DNA of 63,490 bases from positions 1-63,490 of the forward strand of contig JAATGG010000266.1 in the NCBI GenBank assembly GCA_015654835.1, written 5' to 3'. The notes below the pieces were generated by a model, which made no database searches, had not been told where the DNA came from, and saw nothing but the letters and a program-made list of their open reading frames with translations. The position numbers and the translations under genes are program-made. This document shows positions 53,848 to 61,662 of the stretch, piece by piece (position 1 is the first letter of the stretch; each line of letters opens with the position of its first letter). This DNA comes from Terriglobales bacterium. Its GTDB lineage: Bacteria; Acidobacteriota; Terriglobia; Terriglobales; Acidobacteriaceae.

Positions 53848-54212
53848 ACCAGGAAACGGAACTTCCGCCTCTCACTCCGGAGCAGATTCAAGTGCTTCGG
53901 CGTTTTGCCTCCTTTGAAGCAGGAGTTGAGGACGTCCGCAACTCCTTGGCTGGCGTCTTTGAATTCGATCTGGAGGCGGAACACAAGACCGCCACCACGT
54001 CGTTCAGAGTGCCGGAGCCGGGCATCGTCATTACCCGCGACCACATCGCCCGCGCCCTGGAACAGAAACGGCTGGGCCTAATCTCCGAGCGGGATCTCGT
54101 CCACTGGGCTACGATTTTGCTGCTCAACGACGCCTATGTGCTTGATCCCGGCGATGAAGACCTCATTGCCGACTGGCTCAATGACATCAGCGTCCATCTC
54201 GACGCCAGCTAA
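53844..54212 (+). CDS. unknown acidic protein coupled to the SET gene
   Basis: 122 residues, GTG start at 53844 overlapping the SET stop by four bases. Not recognised. Acidic and helical, with LTPEQIQVLRRFASFEAGVEDV, a central strand-rich part (TTSFRVPEPGIVITRDHIARAL) and a C-terminal helix pair (ERDLVHWATILLLNDAYVL, DEDLIADWLNDISVHL), noted here by position. No Cys, no signal peptide. The 127-bp gap after it leads to dnaX. Confidence 0.65.
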   Translation: MNQETELPPLTPEQIQVLRRFASFEAGVEDVRNSLAGVFEFDLEAEHKTATTSFRVPEPGIVITRDHIARALEQKRLGLISERDLVHWATILLLNDAYVLDPGDEDLIADWLNDISVHLDAS

Positions 54213-54339
54213 GCGACCCCTTTTAAATCCAGCCCGAATGCGGCGCCGTTTTCCACGCGTCCCCACCCCGGTGCGGAACGATACAATCCCACATAGGCCG
54301 CTTTCATTTCAAGGCGAGCCCCAGGGAGCAGGTACACAC

Positions 54340-56553
54340 ATGGGTTATCAGGTTTTGGCCAGAAAATATCGTCCGCAGCGCTTTGCCGACGTAGCCGGCC
54401 AGGATCACGTCACCCGTACCCTGTTGAACGCGCTGGCTCAAAACCGCATCGCGCACGGCTACATTTTCTCGGGCCATCGCGGCATCGGCAAAACCACCAT
54501 TGCCCGCATCCTGGCCATGGCGCTGAATTGCCGTGCCGAGGTGGGTAGCGCGGAGCGGCCCACGTTCGAGCCCTGCCTCAAATGCGTCTCGTGCCGCGAA
54601 ATCTCTTCGGGGGGCAATCCCGAAGCCGGCAACGAGGCCATGCACTCTTTCGACTTCATCGAAATCGATGCGGCCTCCAACCGCGGCATCGACGATGTGC
54701 GCTCCATTCGCAACGAAGCGACGGTGCAGCCGGCCCGCGACCGCTACAAAATCTTCCTTCTCGATGAGGCGCACCAGATTACCGACGCCGCCTTCAACGC
54801 CATCCTCAAGACGTTGGAAGAGCCGCCCGAATGGGCCATCTTCATGATGGCGACGACACAGCCCGAGGACATTCCTCAGACCATTCGCTCGCGCTGCCAG
54901 CACTTCAGTTTTCATGCCGTCAAGTTCGACGACATTCTGGCGCAATTGAAGATGATCGCCGGCCACGAGCAGGTGGAGGCCGAAGACGCCGCGCTGGCCC
55001 TGCTGGCCGAGGCCGGCGACGGCTCCATGCGCGATGCGCTCTCCATCATGGACCAGGCGATAGCCTCCGCGCCCGTCGAAAATGGCCGCCCGGTGCTGGC
55101 CGCTGCGCAGATCCGCGAGTTGATGGGGTCGGTGCCCAACGCCGTTTTCGAACGCCTGCTTGAGGCCGTGGCTGCCGGGCAAAGCGCCGAATTGATGGAG
55201 CAGTTGAACGTGCTGCTGAATGCCGGCCATAGCCCCTCATCGCTGGCTCGGCACATGGTCCGCTACCTGCGCAACACGCTCATGGCCAAGCTGGGCGGCG
55301 CTGAGACCGAACTGCTGCAGATCTCCGGCGACGAACGCGCCCGTGCGGCCCGCACCGCCCTGCTGTTTACCGAAGAAGAGCTGACCCGCAATCTGCAAAT
55401 CGTGCTGCGCACCTTCGACGAGCTGAACTACCGCCAGGAGCAGCGTTTTCATCTGGAACTGGGTCTGTTGAAGCTGGTTCACGCACAGCGTCTGCTTCCG
55501 CTGGAAGAATTGCTCAGCGGCGTTGCCAGCGGAACCGGCACGCGCAGTTCCGCGCCGCCGGCTTCCCTGCCGCGATCCAGCAGTGGCTTCTCGTCCAGCC
55601 GTCCCTCCAGCGGTCCGGTAGCCAGCGGCCCATCGGGAGCCAGTTCAACTCCGGCTCGTCCTGCGGCTTCGCCGGGTCCCACGGCTCCACCAGCCGCGCC
55701 GCCCCTTTCGCCCTTTGGCCCGACCGGCGGCGCGTGGAGCGGAAGCCCCAGCATCAAGCAAGTCTCCAGGGAACCTGCAGGCGGTTCCAGCCAGATGGGG
55801 CCAGGCCTGACGGGTCCAAGCTCGACGGGGCCAAGCTCGACGGGGCCAAGTTTGATGGACATGAGTCCGTTTGCCTCCAGTCAGGTTTCTTCAAGTGCCG
55901 CTTTTAGTAGCCCCGTTGCGTCAAGCCCCGCCGCGTCAGGTCCAGTTGTATCGAGCCCGGTCGCCGAGATGGAGCGCCCGGTTTCCGTCGCGGTCGGTGA
56001 AGCAAGAACAGAAATCGCCAGTGTGCCTCGCACCGCTATGCCATTCCCTGCAGCCGCCGAGCCTGTCTCTGCCGCTGCTGTTGGCTTTGCCGAGTCGCTC
56101 ACTGAGGGTGCGCTGGCCAAAGCGCCTGCGCCCGTCGCAGCGCCCACGGCGAGTGGCGAGGTTCCTACCGCCGATGCTCTTCGCCAAGCCGCTGTGTCCG
56201 CCTTGGCTGCCGCTGGACATGCTTCTGCCGCCCAGTTGCTCGGCGCTGGCTCGTGGATGCTGGATGCCGCCAGCCTGCGCATCGAAGTGGCGGGCATGGG
56301 TAAGAAGATGCTCGCCTTGACGGTGAATGCCGCGGCGGAAAAGATCCTGCGCCAGGAGTTGCAGCGCCTCGGTGCCCCTGCACGCTTCCTTGTCGTTCCC
56401 GGCGAAGGCGGAGGATCGGCTGCGCCGGCCGCCATGGCCACCCCGCTGGCCGGCAGCATTGAAGAGGCGGCACTCGCGCATCCGTTGGTACAGCGAGCAA
56501 AAGAAATCTTCGGCGCAGAGGTCCGCAGTGTGGTCGACCTTCGCATCAAGTAA
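54340..56553 (+). CDS. dnaX: DNA polymerase III subunit tau/gamma
   Basis: Clamp-loader ATPase. 737 residues. Walker A GHRGIGKT at 45-52, four zinc-binding cysteines at 64, 79, 82 and 85, Walker B LLDEAH from 141, IEIDAASNRGID, and sensor region TQPEDIPQTIRSRCQ. Domain III ends about residue 390 (LHLELGLLKLVHAQRLLP region). A long Ser/Pro/Gly/Ala-rich linker (about 400-640) contains 15-bp tandem repeats. The C-terminal 110 residues resemble the tau tail. The ATG at 54340 has GGGAG upstream; the frame extends to 54136 without homology. I saw no A-A-A-A-A-A-G slippery site for a gamma form. Followed by ybaB and recR, the classic order. Confidence 0.95.
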   Translation: MGYQVLARKYRPQRFADVAGQDHVTRTLLNALAQNRIAHGYIFSGHRGIGKTTIARILAMALNCRAEVGSAERPTFEPCLKCVSCREISSGGNPEAGNEAMHSFDFIEIDAASNRGIDDVRSIRNEATVQPARDRYKIFLLDEAHQITDAAFNAILKTLEEPPEWAIFMMATTQPEDIPQTIRSRCQHFSFHAVKFDDILAQLKMIAGHEQVEAEDAALALLAEAGDGSMRDALSIMDQAIASAPVENGRPVLAAAQIRELMGSVPNAVFERLLEAVAAGQSAELMEQLNVLLNAGHSPSSLARHMVRYLRNTLMAKLGGAETELLQISGDERARAARTALLFTEEELTRNLQIVLRTFDELNYRQEQRFHLELGLLKLVHAQRLLPLEELLSGVASGTGTRSSAPPASLPRSSSGFSSSRPSSGPVASGPSGASSTPARPAASPGPTAPPAAPPLSPFGPTGGAWSGSPSIKQVSREPAGGSSQMGPGLTGPSSTGPSSTGPSLMDMSPFASSQVSSSAAFSSPVASSPAASGPVVSSPVAEMERPVSVAVGEARTEIASVPRTAMPFPAAAEPVSAAAVGFAESLTEGALAKAPAPVAAPTASGEVPTADALRQAAVSALAAAGHASAAQLLGAGSWMLDAASLRIEVAGMGKKMLALTVNAAAEKILRQELQRLGAPARFLVVPGEGGGSAAPAAMATPLAGSIEEAALAHPLVQRAKEIFGAEVRSVVDLRIK
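55801..55860 (+). repeat. 15-bp tandem repeat in the dnaX linker
   Basis: Four consecutive 15-bp units at 55801, 55816, 55831 and 55846. The two middle units are identical (CCAAGCTCGACGGGG) and the outer two diverged. Each encodes PxxTG-like pentapeptides (PSSTG). In frame, so copy change alters only linker length. Confidence 0.8.
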
Positions 56554-56580
56554 CCGCTAATTGCCAATGAGGAAACGACC

Positions 56581-56907
56581 ATGGTGAATCCGTTCAAAAT
56601 GTCGGAAATGCTCTCCCAGGCCAACCAGATGCAAGAAGAGGTTCAGCGCAAGCTGGAGCAGACCGTGGTGGAAGCAACCAGCGGCGGCGGGGCGGTAAGC
56701 GCAACCATGAACGGCAAGAAACAGCTTTTGAAACTGCATCTCGATCCCGCGGCGGTCATGGGTCTGAGCGGCGGTCAGCCCGACGTGGAGATGCTTGAGG
56801 ACCTGATCGTCGCCGCGATCAACGAAGCTGGACGCAAGGCCGAAGAAGCCCTGCAGTCCAGTGTGCAAGGGATGCTTGGCGGCCTCAAGCTGCCGGGCCT
56901 CAGCTAG
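56581..56907 (+). CDS. ybaB: nucleoid-associated protein YbaB/EbfC
   Basis: 108-residue DNA-binding dimer. Features: MSEMLSQANQMQEEVQRKLEQ helix, VVEATSGGGAVSATMNGKKQLLKLHLDP strand region (core EATSGGGAVSATMNG), and LEDLIVAAINEAGRKAEE. It lies 27 bases after dnaX and 27 before recR, the widespread dnaX-ybaB-recR cluster. Binds DNA non-specifically and may affect gene expression and repair. Confidence 0.95.
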   Translation: MVNPFKMSEMLSQANQMQEEVQRKLEQTVVEATSGGGAVSATMNGKKQLLKLHLDPAAVMGLSGGQPDVEMLEDLIVAAINEAGRKAEEALQSSVQGMLGGLKLPGLS

Positions 56908-56934
56908 GGCAAAGCCCCACAGGAGGCGCGCACG

Positions 56935-57534
56935 GTGTCACGCTATGCCGAGCCAATGGCGCGGCTCATCGAGGAACTCAAGAAGCTGCCCGGCGTAGGA
57001 ACCAAGAGCGCCCAGCGATTTGCCTTTCACATCCTGCGCTCCAGCGAGGACGATGCGGTAGCGCTTGCCGATGCCGTCCGCGAGCTCAAGGCAGGTCTGC
57101 GCCTGTGCTCCGTCTGCAACAATGTCACCGACGTCGATCCCTGCGCGTATTGTTCCAGTCCGGTGCGCAACCAGCGTTTGGTGTGCGTGGTCGAGGAGCC
57201 GACCAGCATCGCCACGATCGAACGGACCCGCGGCTATCTCGGTGTCTATCACGTGCTGCACGGCACCCTGTCGCCCCTGCACGGCGTGGGGCCGGAGCAG
57301 CTTCGCGTCGGAACCCTGCTGCAGCGAGCCGAGCGCAGCGAATTGGATGAGGTGATTCTGGCTACCAGTCCCACCCTGGAAGGCGAGGCGACTGCGAACT
57401 GGTTGGCCGGCGCACTGCGCAGCTTCCCTGTCCGCATCACGCGTATTGCTACGGGTGTCCCGGCCGGCAGCGACATTGAATATGCCGACGAAGTCACGAT
57501 GGCGCGCTCCCTTGAGGGCCGCCGCGACCTATAG
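56935..57534 (+). CDS. recR: recombination protein RecR
   Basis: Works with RecF and RecO to load RecA on gapped DNA. 199 residues. N-terminal helix-hairpin-helix LKKLPGVGTKSAQRFAFHIL, zinc finger CSVCNNVTDVDPCAYC, Toprim domain VCVVEEPTSIATIERT and GYLGVYHVLHGTLSP, then ILATSPTLEGEATANWLA and the C-terminal GSDIEYADEVTM. Start is GTG at 56935. Normal length, no missing motif. Confidence 0.97.
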   Translation: MSRYAEPMARLIEELKKLPGVGTKSAQRFAFHILRSSEDDAVALADAVRELKAGLRLCSVCNNVTDVDPCAYCSSPVRNQRLVCVVEEPTSIATIERTRGYLGVYHVLHGTLSPLHGVGPEQLRVGTLLQRAERSELDEVILATSPTLEGEATANWLAGALRSFPVRITRIATGVPAGSDIEYADEVTMARSLEGRRDL

Positions 57535-57693
57535 TGCATACGAGTATTTCCGGGTTCAGGCAGAAAACAGGCAAGGCGGCTTCTTCTTGCGGGCATCCCC
57601 ACCGAGGCCGTCAGGATAGAAGACCACGATGGCTTGCGGAGAAATCCCCGCGGGTGGATGAAAGAAAAAGCCGCCTGACAGCATCTGCGAGAC

Positions 57694-57707
57694 CCTCCCG
57701 CGGGAGG
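57694..57707. terminator. short perfect palindrome between convergent recR and response regulator genes
   Basis: CCTCCCGCGGGAGG is a perfect 14-bp palindrome, 14 bases downstream of the response-regulator stop on the minus strand. GGCGGCTT near 57577 and AAGCCGCC near 57669 could pair over a longer distance in the same 186-bp gap. Terminator function is only suggested; no U-tract. Confidence 0.3.
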
Positions 57708-57720
57708 CCCACAGGCCGTC

Positions 57721-58092
57721 TTAGGCCCGCAACTTGCTGAGCAGGTCCTGAGGATGAACAGGCTTGGCCAGAATCTCGAACTCATAGCCCTGCATCCGCG
57801 CCTTCTCCAGAAGATCGGCGGTGGCAGCCTGCCCTGAGAAGAGCAGGATCTTGATCTGAGGCAGCAGAGTGCGAATACGAATGGCTGCCTCGATTCCGTT
57901 GAGATCGGCCATAATCACGTCCGAGATCAGCATATCCGGGACAAAAACCGGAGCCAGTTCGACAGCCTTTTCGCCGGAATACACGGCACGGGCTTCAAAG
58001 CCGCTCTGATTAAGGATCATCGCCAAGGTGTCGGCAATCACCCGCTCATCGTCGGCAACAAGTACCTTGGGTTTCGTTATGCTTTCGGGCAT
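57721..58092 (-). CDS. single-domain response regulator (receiver only)
   Basis: 123-residue CheY-like receiver. Acidic pair in VLVADDERVI, phosphoacceptor Asp in LISDVIMADLNGIEA, Ser (in place of Thr) in ILLFSGQA, and Lys in EILAKPVHPQDLL. No output domain. AGGAG sits four bases before the ATG at 58092. No histidine kinase gene is adjacent, so its partner is elsewhere. May act by protein binding, as CheY does. Confidence 0.93.
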   Translation of the reverse strand: MPESITKPKVLVADDERVIADTLAMILNQSGFEARAVYSGEKAVELAPVFVPDMLISDVIMADLNGIEAAIRIRTLLPQIKILLFSGQAATADLLEKARMQGYEFEILAKPVHPQDLLSKLRA

Positions 58093-58420
58093 ACTCTCCT
58101 AAACGTACAATACGGTTATGGCTTCCCGGTTCTACTCTATTTGCAGTCCCGCGAAGCGCGCCTCTGGGGGGGAAGTTCAGGAAACGGTGGATTCCCTGGC
58201 TAGACGCCTTCTAGAATGATACGCTCTGCATGAGCCGTTCATGGCATCAGTTCTTCACCTTCAGCCGGAATAACATACGAGCCGGAAGCCCGGCAACGGA
58301 ACCACGGGTATCATGAGGCATGGTTGAGCCGATTTACCTGGGTGCAACCCGGCAATCATAAGCTTGAAACAACCACCGGCCGCGTCTTCCGCCAGCGGAC
58401 CCCCTCCGGAGAACTGTGCC
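58093..58420. other. divergent intergenic region, response regulator / ABC transporter
   Basis: 328 bp with no gene that I can support; short in-frame extensions of the ATPase frame reach 58364 without homology. It must contain promoters for both divergent units, but I found no strong -35/-10 pair. Confidence 0.45.
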
Positions 58421-59803
58421 ATGCAAGAAACGGGCATCCCGAACGAGACTCAGACCTCAGTTGTCGAGGCCATCATTCGCGCCGAAAAAATCGAGAAATA
58501 TTACGCGCAGCCGAGTGAGAACCGCATCCAGGTCATCTCCGCCACCGACCTCAAAATCGTGCCCGGTGAAATTCTTGCCTTGCTTGGCCCCTCGGGCTCA
58601 GGGAAGTCTACCATGCTGCGCATGTTGACCGGGCTTTCGCGGCCCTCCGCAGGACAGGTCTACTGGCACGAGAAGCCCATCGGCGACACGGAGATCAACG
58701 TCTCCATTGTCTTTCAAAGCTTTGCGCTCTTCCCCTGGCTCACCGTGCTCGAGAACGTGGAAGCGCCCCTGCAGGCCCGTGGAGTGCCTCCGGACGAACG
58801 GCGCGAACGCAGCTTGCGCATGTTGGACACGGTCGGACTCGACGGCTTTCAGGCCGCATACCCCAAGGAGCTTTCCGGCGGCATGAGGCAGCGTGTGGGC
58901 TTTGCCCGCGCCCTGGTCGTCGAGCCCGAAGTCCTGTTCATGGACGAGCCTTTTTCCGCTCTCGACGTACTCACAGCCGAAAACCTGCGCAGCGAACTGC
59001 TGGAGCTGTGGGCCAACAAGACCATGCCTACCAAGGCCGTCTTCATCGTGACCCACAACATTGAAGAGGCCGTGTTGCTGGCCGACCGCATTATTGTGCT
59101 GGGCCGGAATCCCGGCCACATTCGCACCGATTTCCGCGTCCAGCTTGCGCAGCCCCGGGACCGCAAGTCCGAGCCCTTTACGCAACTGGTCGACTACATC
59201 TATAAGGTGCTCACCAAGCCCGACGTGGCGCCTGCCCAGGCTCCCGATCAACAGGCGGGTCCGCGGGTGCGCGATCAGCGCCAGATGCACTACCAGATGC
59301 TGCCCCACGCCCGGCCCGGCGGCATGGCCGGACTGCTCGAACTGCTGCTCGACAAGGGCGGCCGCGACGACATCTATCGTCTTGCCGACGACTTGGCCTT
59401 CGAAATCGACGACCTGCTGCCTATTGTGGATGCCGCGCAACTGCTCGGCTTTCTCAAAATCGAAGAGGGCGATGCGGCGATTACCGAAAGCGGCGCGGAG
59501 TTTGCGAACTCCGAAATTCTTCGCCAGAAAGAACTGTTCCGCGACGCTGCCGTCAAAAACGTTTTGCTGCTGCGCCAGATTCGCCGCGCTCTCGAAACCA
59601 AGAGCGACCATACCGTTCCCGAGGACTTCTTTCTCGACGTGCTCGACGAACAGTTCAGTGAAGAAGAGTGCCTGCGCCAGATGGAGACCGCCGTCACCTG
59701 GGGCCGCTACGCCGAGTTGTTCGACTTTGACGCCTCCCGCCGCCGGTTTGTGCTGCCCGACGCGCAGGAAGAAGAGGTTGATGCCAACGAGGAAGCCGAG
59801 TGA
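58421..59803 (+). CDS. ABC transporter ATPase (nitrate/sulfonate/taurine type) with C-terminal AAA-associated domain
   Basis: 460 residues. ATPase domain 15-270: Walker A GPSGSGKST at 56-64, Q-loop in VFQSFALFPW, signature LSGGMRQRVGFARAL, Walker B VLFMDEPFSALD, and switch His in VTHNIEEAVLLADRI, close to SsuB/TauB/NrtD. Residues about 300-440 (GGMAGLLELLLDKGGRDDIYRLADDL, LPIVDAAQLLGFLKI, AEFANSEILRQKELFRDA) match the AAA-associated C-terminal domain, a helical module found after some ABC ATPases. The acidic tail ends the protein. ATG at 58421 with GGAG about ten bases upstream. GTGA overlap with the permease gene. Confidence 0.92.
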   Translation: MQETGIPNETQTSVVEAIIRAEKIEKYYAQPSENRIQVISATDLKIVPGEILALLGPSGSGKSTMLRMLTGLSRPSAGQVYWHEKPIGDTEINVSIVFQSFALFPWLTVLENVEAPLQARGVPPDERRERSLRMLDTVGLDGFQAAYPKELSGGMRQRVGFARALVVEPEVLFMDEPFSALDVLTAENLRSELLELWANKTMPTKAVFIVTHNIEEAVLLADRIIVLGRNPGHIRTDFRVQLAQPRDRKSEPFTQLVDYIYKVLTKPDVAPAQAPDQQAGPRVRDQRQMHYQMLPHARPGGMAGLLELLLDKGGRDDIYRLADDLAFEIDDLLPIVDAAQLLGFLKIEEGDAAITESGAEFANSEILRQKELFRDAAVKNVLLLRQIRRALETKSDHTVPEDFFLDVLDEQFSEEECLRQMETAVTWGRYAELFDFDASRRRFVLPDAQEEEVDANEEAE

Positions 59804-61545
59804 AAATCCAACATCCCTTTGCCCGTTCACTCGTTACCTTTCGTAGCTGGCCCTTCGTCATCGACCTGGGCGTGGCTCTCTGCGGGCTGGCTGTCTTCTT
59901 CGCCATCCTCCACATGGCCGCCTACTGGATGGGGACGCCGGTCCCCGTTGTCCCCATCTCCCACTCGATCAGCGCGCTGCCCCTCTATGCCTTCTACTCG
60001 CTGGTGCGCATCGGCATCGCGTACCTGCTCAGCCTCACCTTCGCCATCACCTACGGCTACATCGCTGCCTACAATCCACGCCTGGAAGTGTGGATGATCG
60101 CGGCTCTCGACATTCTGCAATCCATTCCCGTCCTCAGCTTTCTGCCGCCCGTCGTGCTGGCCATGGTCGCGCTGATTCCCGGCCACCAGTTGGGCATCGA
60201 GATGGGCGTCATACTGCTCATCTTTACCGGGCAGGTCTGGAACCTGGCCTTCAGCTTCTACTCGTCGCTCAAGAGCATTCCACGCGAAATGACGGAGGCC
60301 TCGCGCATCTATCGCTACTCCGCGTGGCAGCGCTTCTGGCAGCTTGAGATGCCCAATGCCGCAATCGGCCTGGTCTGGAACTCGATTGTCTCGGTGGCCG
60401 GCGGCTGGTTCGCGCTCATTGCCTGCGAAATGTTTACCATGGGGGACCGCAACTTTCAGTTGCCGGGCCTGGGCAGCTATTTGCAGACGGCCACTTTCTC
60501 CGGCGATATGCGGGCTCTGTTTGCCGGCATCGCTGCCGTGATCCTGATTGTCGTAGCCACCGATCAACTCATCTGGCGGCCGCTCATTGCCTGGAGCGAC
60601 AAGTTCAAATTCGAGCAGGTCGAATCCTCCGACCGCGTGACTTCGCCGATCCTTACGCTGCTGCAAAGGTCTACCCTGCTCAGTTCCATCCCCGGCCGCA
60701 TCTGGACGCACATCGAAGAGCCGATCTATCGCCGCATGGCGCAGACCAAAACCTGCCGCATCGTTCAGCCGCTCGATCAAGACACCAAGCGCCGCAGCGG
60801 CACGCCCGGCCTTTGGATTGCCGCGGCCCTGGCCATCCTCGTGATTGCCTGGGGAGCCGATCAGGCCTTCCTCATGTTGCGCACGGTTTCCCTGGCAGAC
60901 GTACGCCTGTTGCTGCTGGGGGCCGGCGCGACCTTTCTGCGTGTCAATGCCTCGCTGCTCATCTCCGCCGCGTGGACGATTCCGGTGGGGGTAGCTATCG
61001 GCTTCAATCCCAAGCTTGCCCGCATCGTGCAACCCGTTGCCCAGGTCATGGCCTCCGTGCCGGCCACAGCGTTTTTTCCCATTCTGCTTATCGGTCTTGT
61101 CAAACTGGGTGGAGGCCTCGGCGTCGGCTCCGTTGCCCTCATGCTGCTCGGTACGCAGTGGTACATCCTCTTCAACGTGATTGCCGGAGCCATGTCCATT
61201 CCGTCGGACTTGAAGGAAGCCGCATCACTCTACCGCTTCACCCGCTGGCAACGTTGGACGACCCTGATCCTGCCGGGAATCTTTCCTTACCTCATCACCG
61301 GCATGGTGACCGCCTCGGGAGGCGCATGGAACGCATCTGTCTTCGCCGAATACTCGCACCTGCGCCACCACACGCTGCAAACCATCGGCCTCGGTGCGCA
61401 GATCGACGCGGCCACGGACAGCGGCCGTTTTTCGATCCTGCTGCTCGCCACCATTCTCATCTCGCTCATGGTTGTCACCATGAACCGCCTCGTCTGGCGC
61501 CGCCTTTATCGCCTTGCCGAAACCAAGTACAAACTTGAAGGCTAA
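59800..61545 (+). CDS. double ABC permease, two BPD_transp_1 domains in one chain
   Basis: 581 residues. Two copies of the inner-membrane component domain: the first about 70-280, with coupling motif EMTEASRIYRYSAWQRFWQLEMP, the second about 370-570, with DLKEAASLYRFTRWQRWTTLILPG (cores EASRIYRYSAWQRF and EAASLYRFTRWQRW, both variants of the EAA motif). About 12 helices. One chain therefore replaces the usual permease dimer. No substrate-binding protein gene is next to the pair, so substrate is unknown. GTG start at 59800, coupled to the ATPase gene. Confidence 0.9.
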   Translation: MKIQHPFARSLVTFRSWPFVIDLGVALCGLAVFFAILHMAAYWMGTPVPVVPISHSISALPLYAFYSLVRIGIAYLLSLTFAITYGYIAAYNPRLEVWMIAALDILQSIPVLSFLPPVVLAMVALIPGHQLGIEMGVILLIFTGQVWNLAFSFYSSLKSIPREMTEASRIYRYSAWQRFWQLEMPNAAIGLVWNSIVSVAGGWFALIACEMFTMGDRNFQLPGLGSYLQTATFSGDMRALFAGIAAVILIVVATDQLIWRPLIAWSDKFKFEQVESSDRVTSPILTLLQRSTLLSSIPGRIWTHIEEPIYRRMAQTKTCRIVQPLDQDTKRRSGTPGLWIAAALAILVIAWGADQAFLMLRTVSLADVRLLLLGAGATFLRVNASLLISAAWTIPVGVAIGFNPKLARIVQPVAQVMASVPATAFFPILLIGLVKLGGGLGVGSVALMLLGTQWYILFNVIAGAMSIPSDLKEAASLYRFTRWQRWTTLILPGIFPYLITGMVTASGGAWNASVFAEYSHLRHHTLQTIGLGAQIDAATDSGRFSILLLATILISLMVVTMNRLVWRRLYRLAETKYKLEG

Positions 61546-61662
61546 GCGGCAGCCGCAAGCTGTTCTCCGATGCAGCGGACCGGGTTTTCCTCCGAAGACG
61601 CAGTCGCCACAGGAGTAGTCTGAAGTCTTCGGGAGTCCACGTCCCCTGGGACGGAGTTCGCT

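Noticed and set aside
54136-54339. Upstream extension of the dnaX frame by 68 codons
   Set aside because: Overlaps the preceding gene, has no homology, and a good ribosome-binding site marks the ATG at 54340.
57577-57680. Long-range pairing of GGCGGCTT and AAGCCGCC as a structured RNA
   Set aside because: Arms are only eight bases and about 85 bases apart with no further helices that I could find.
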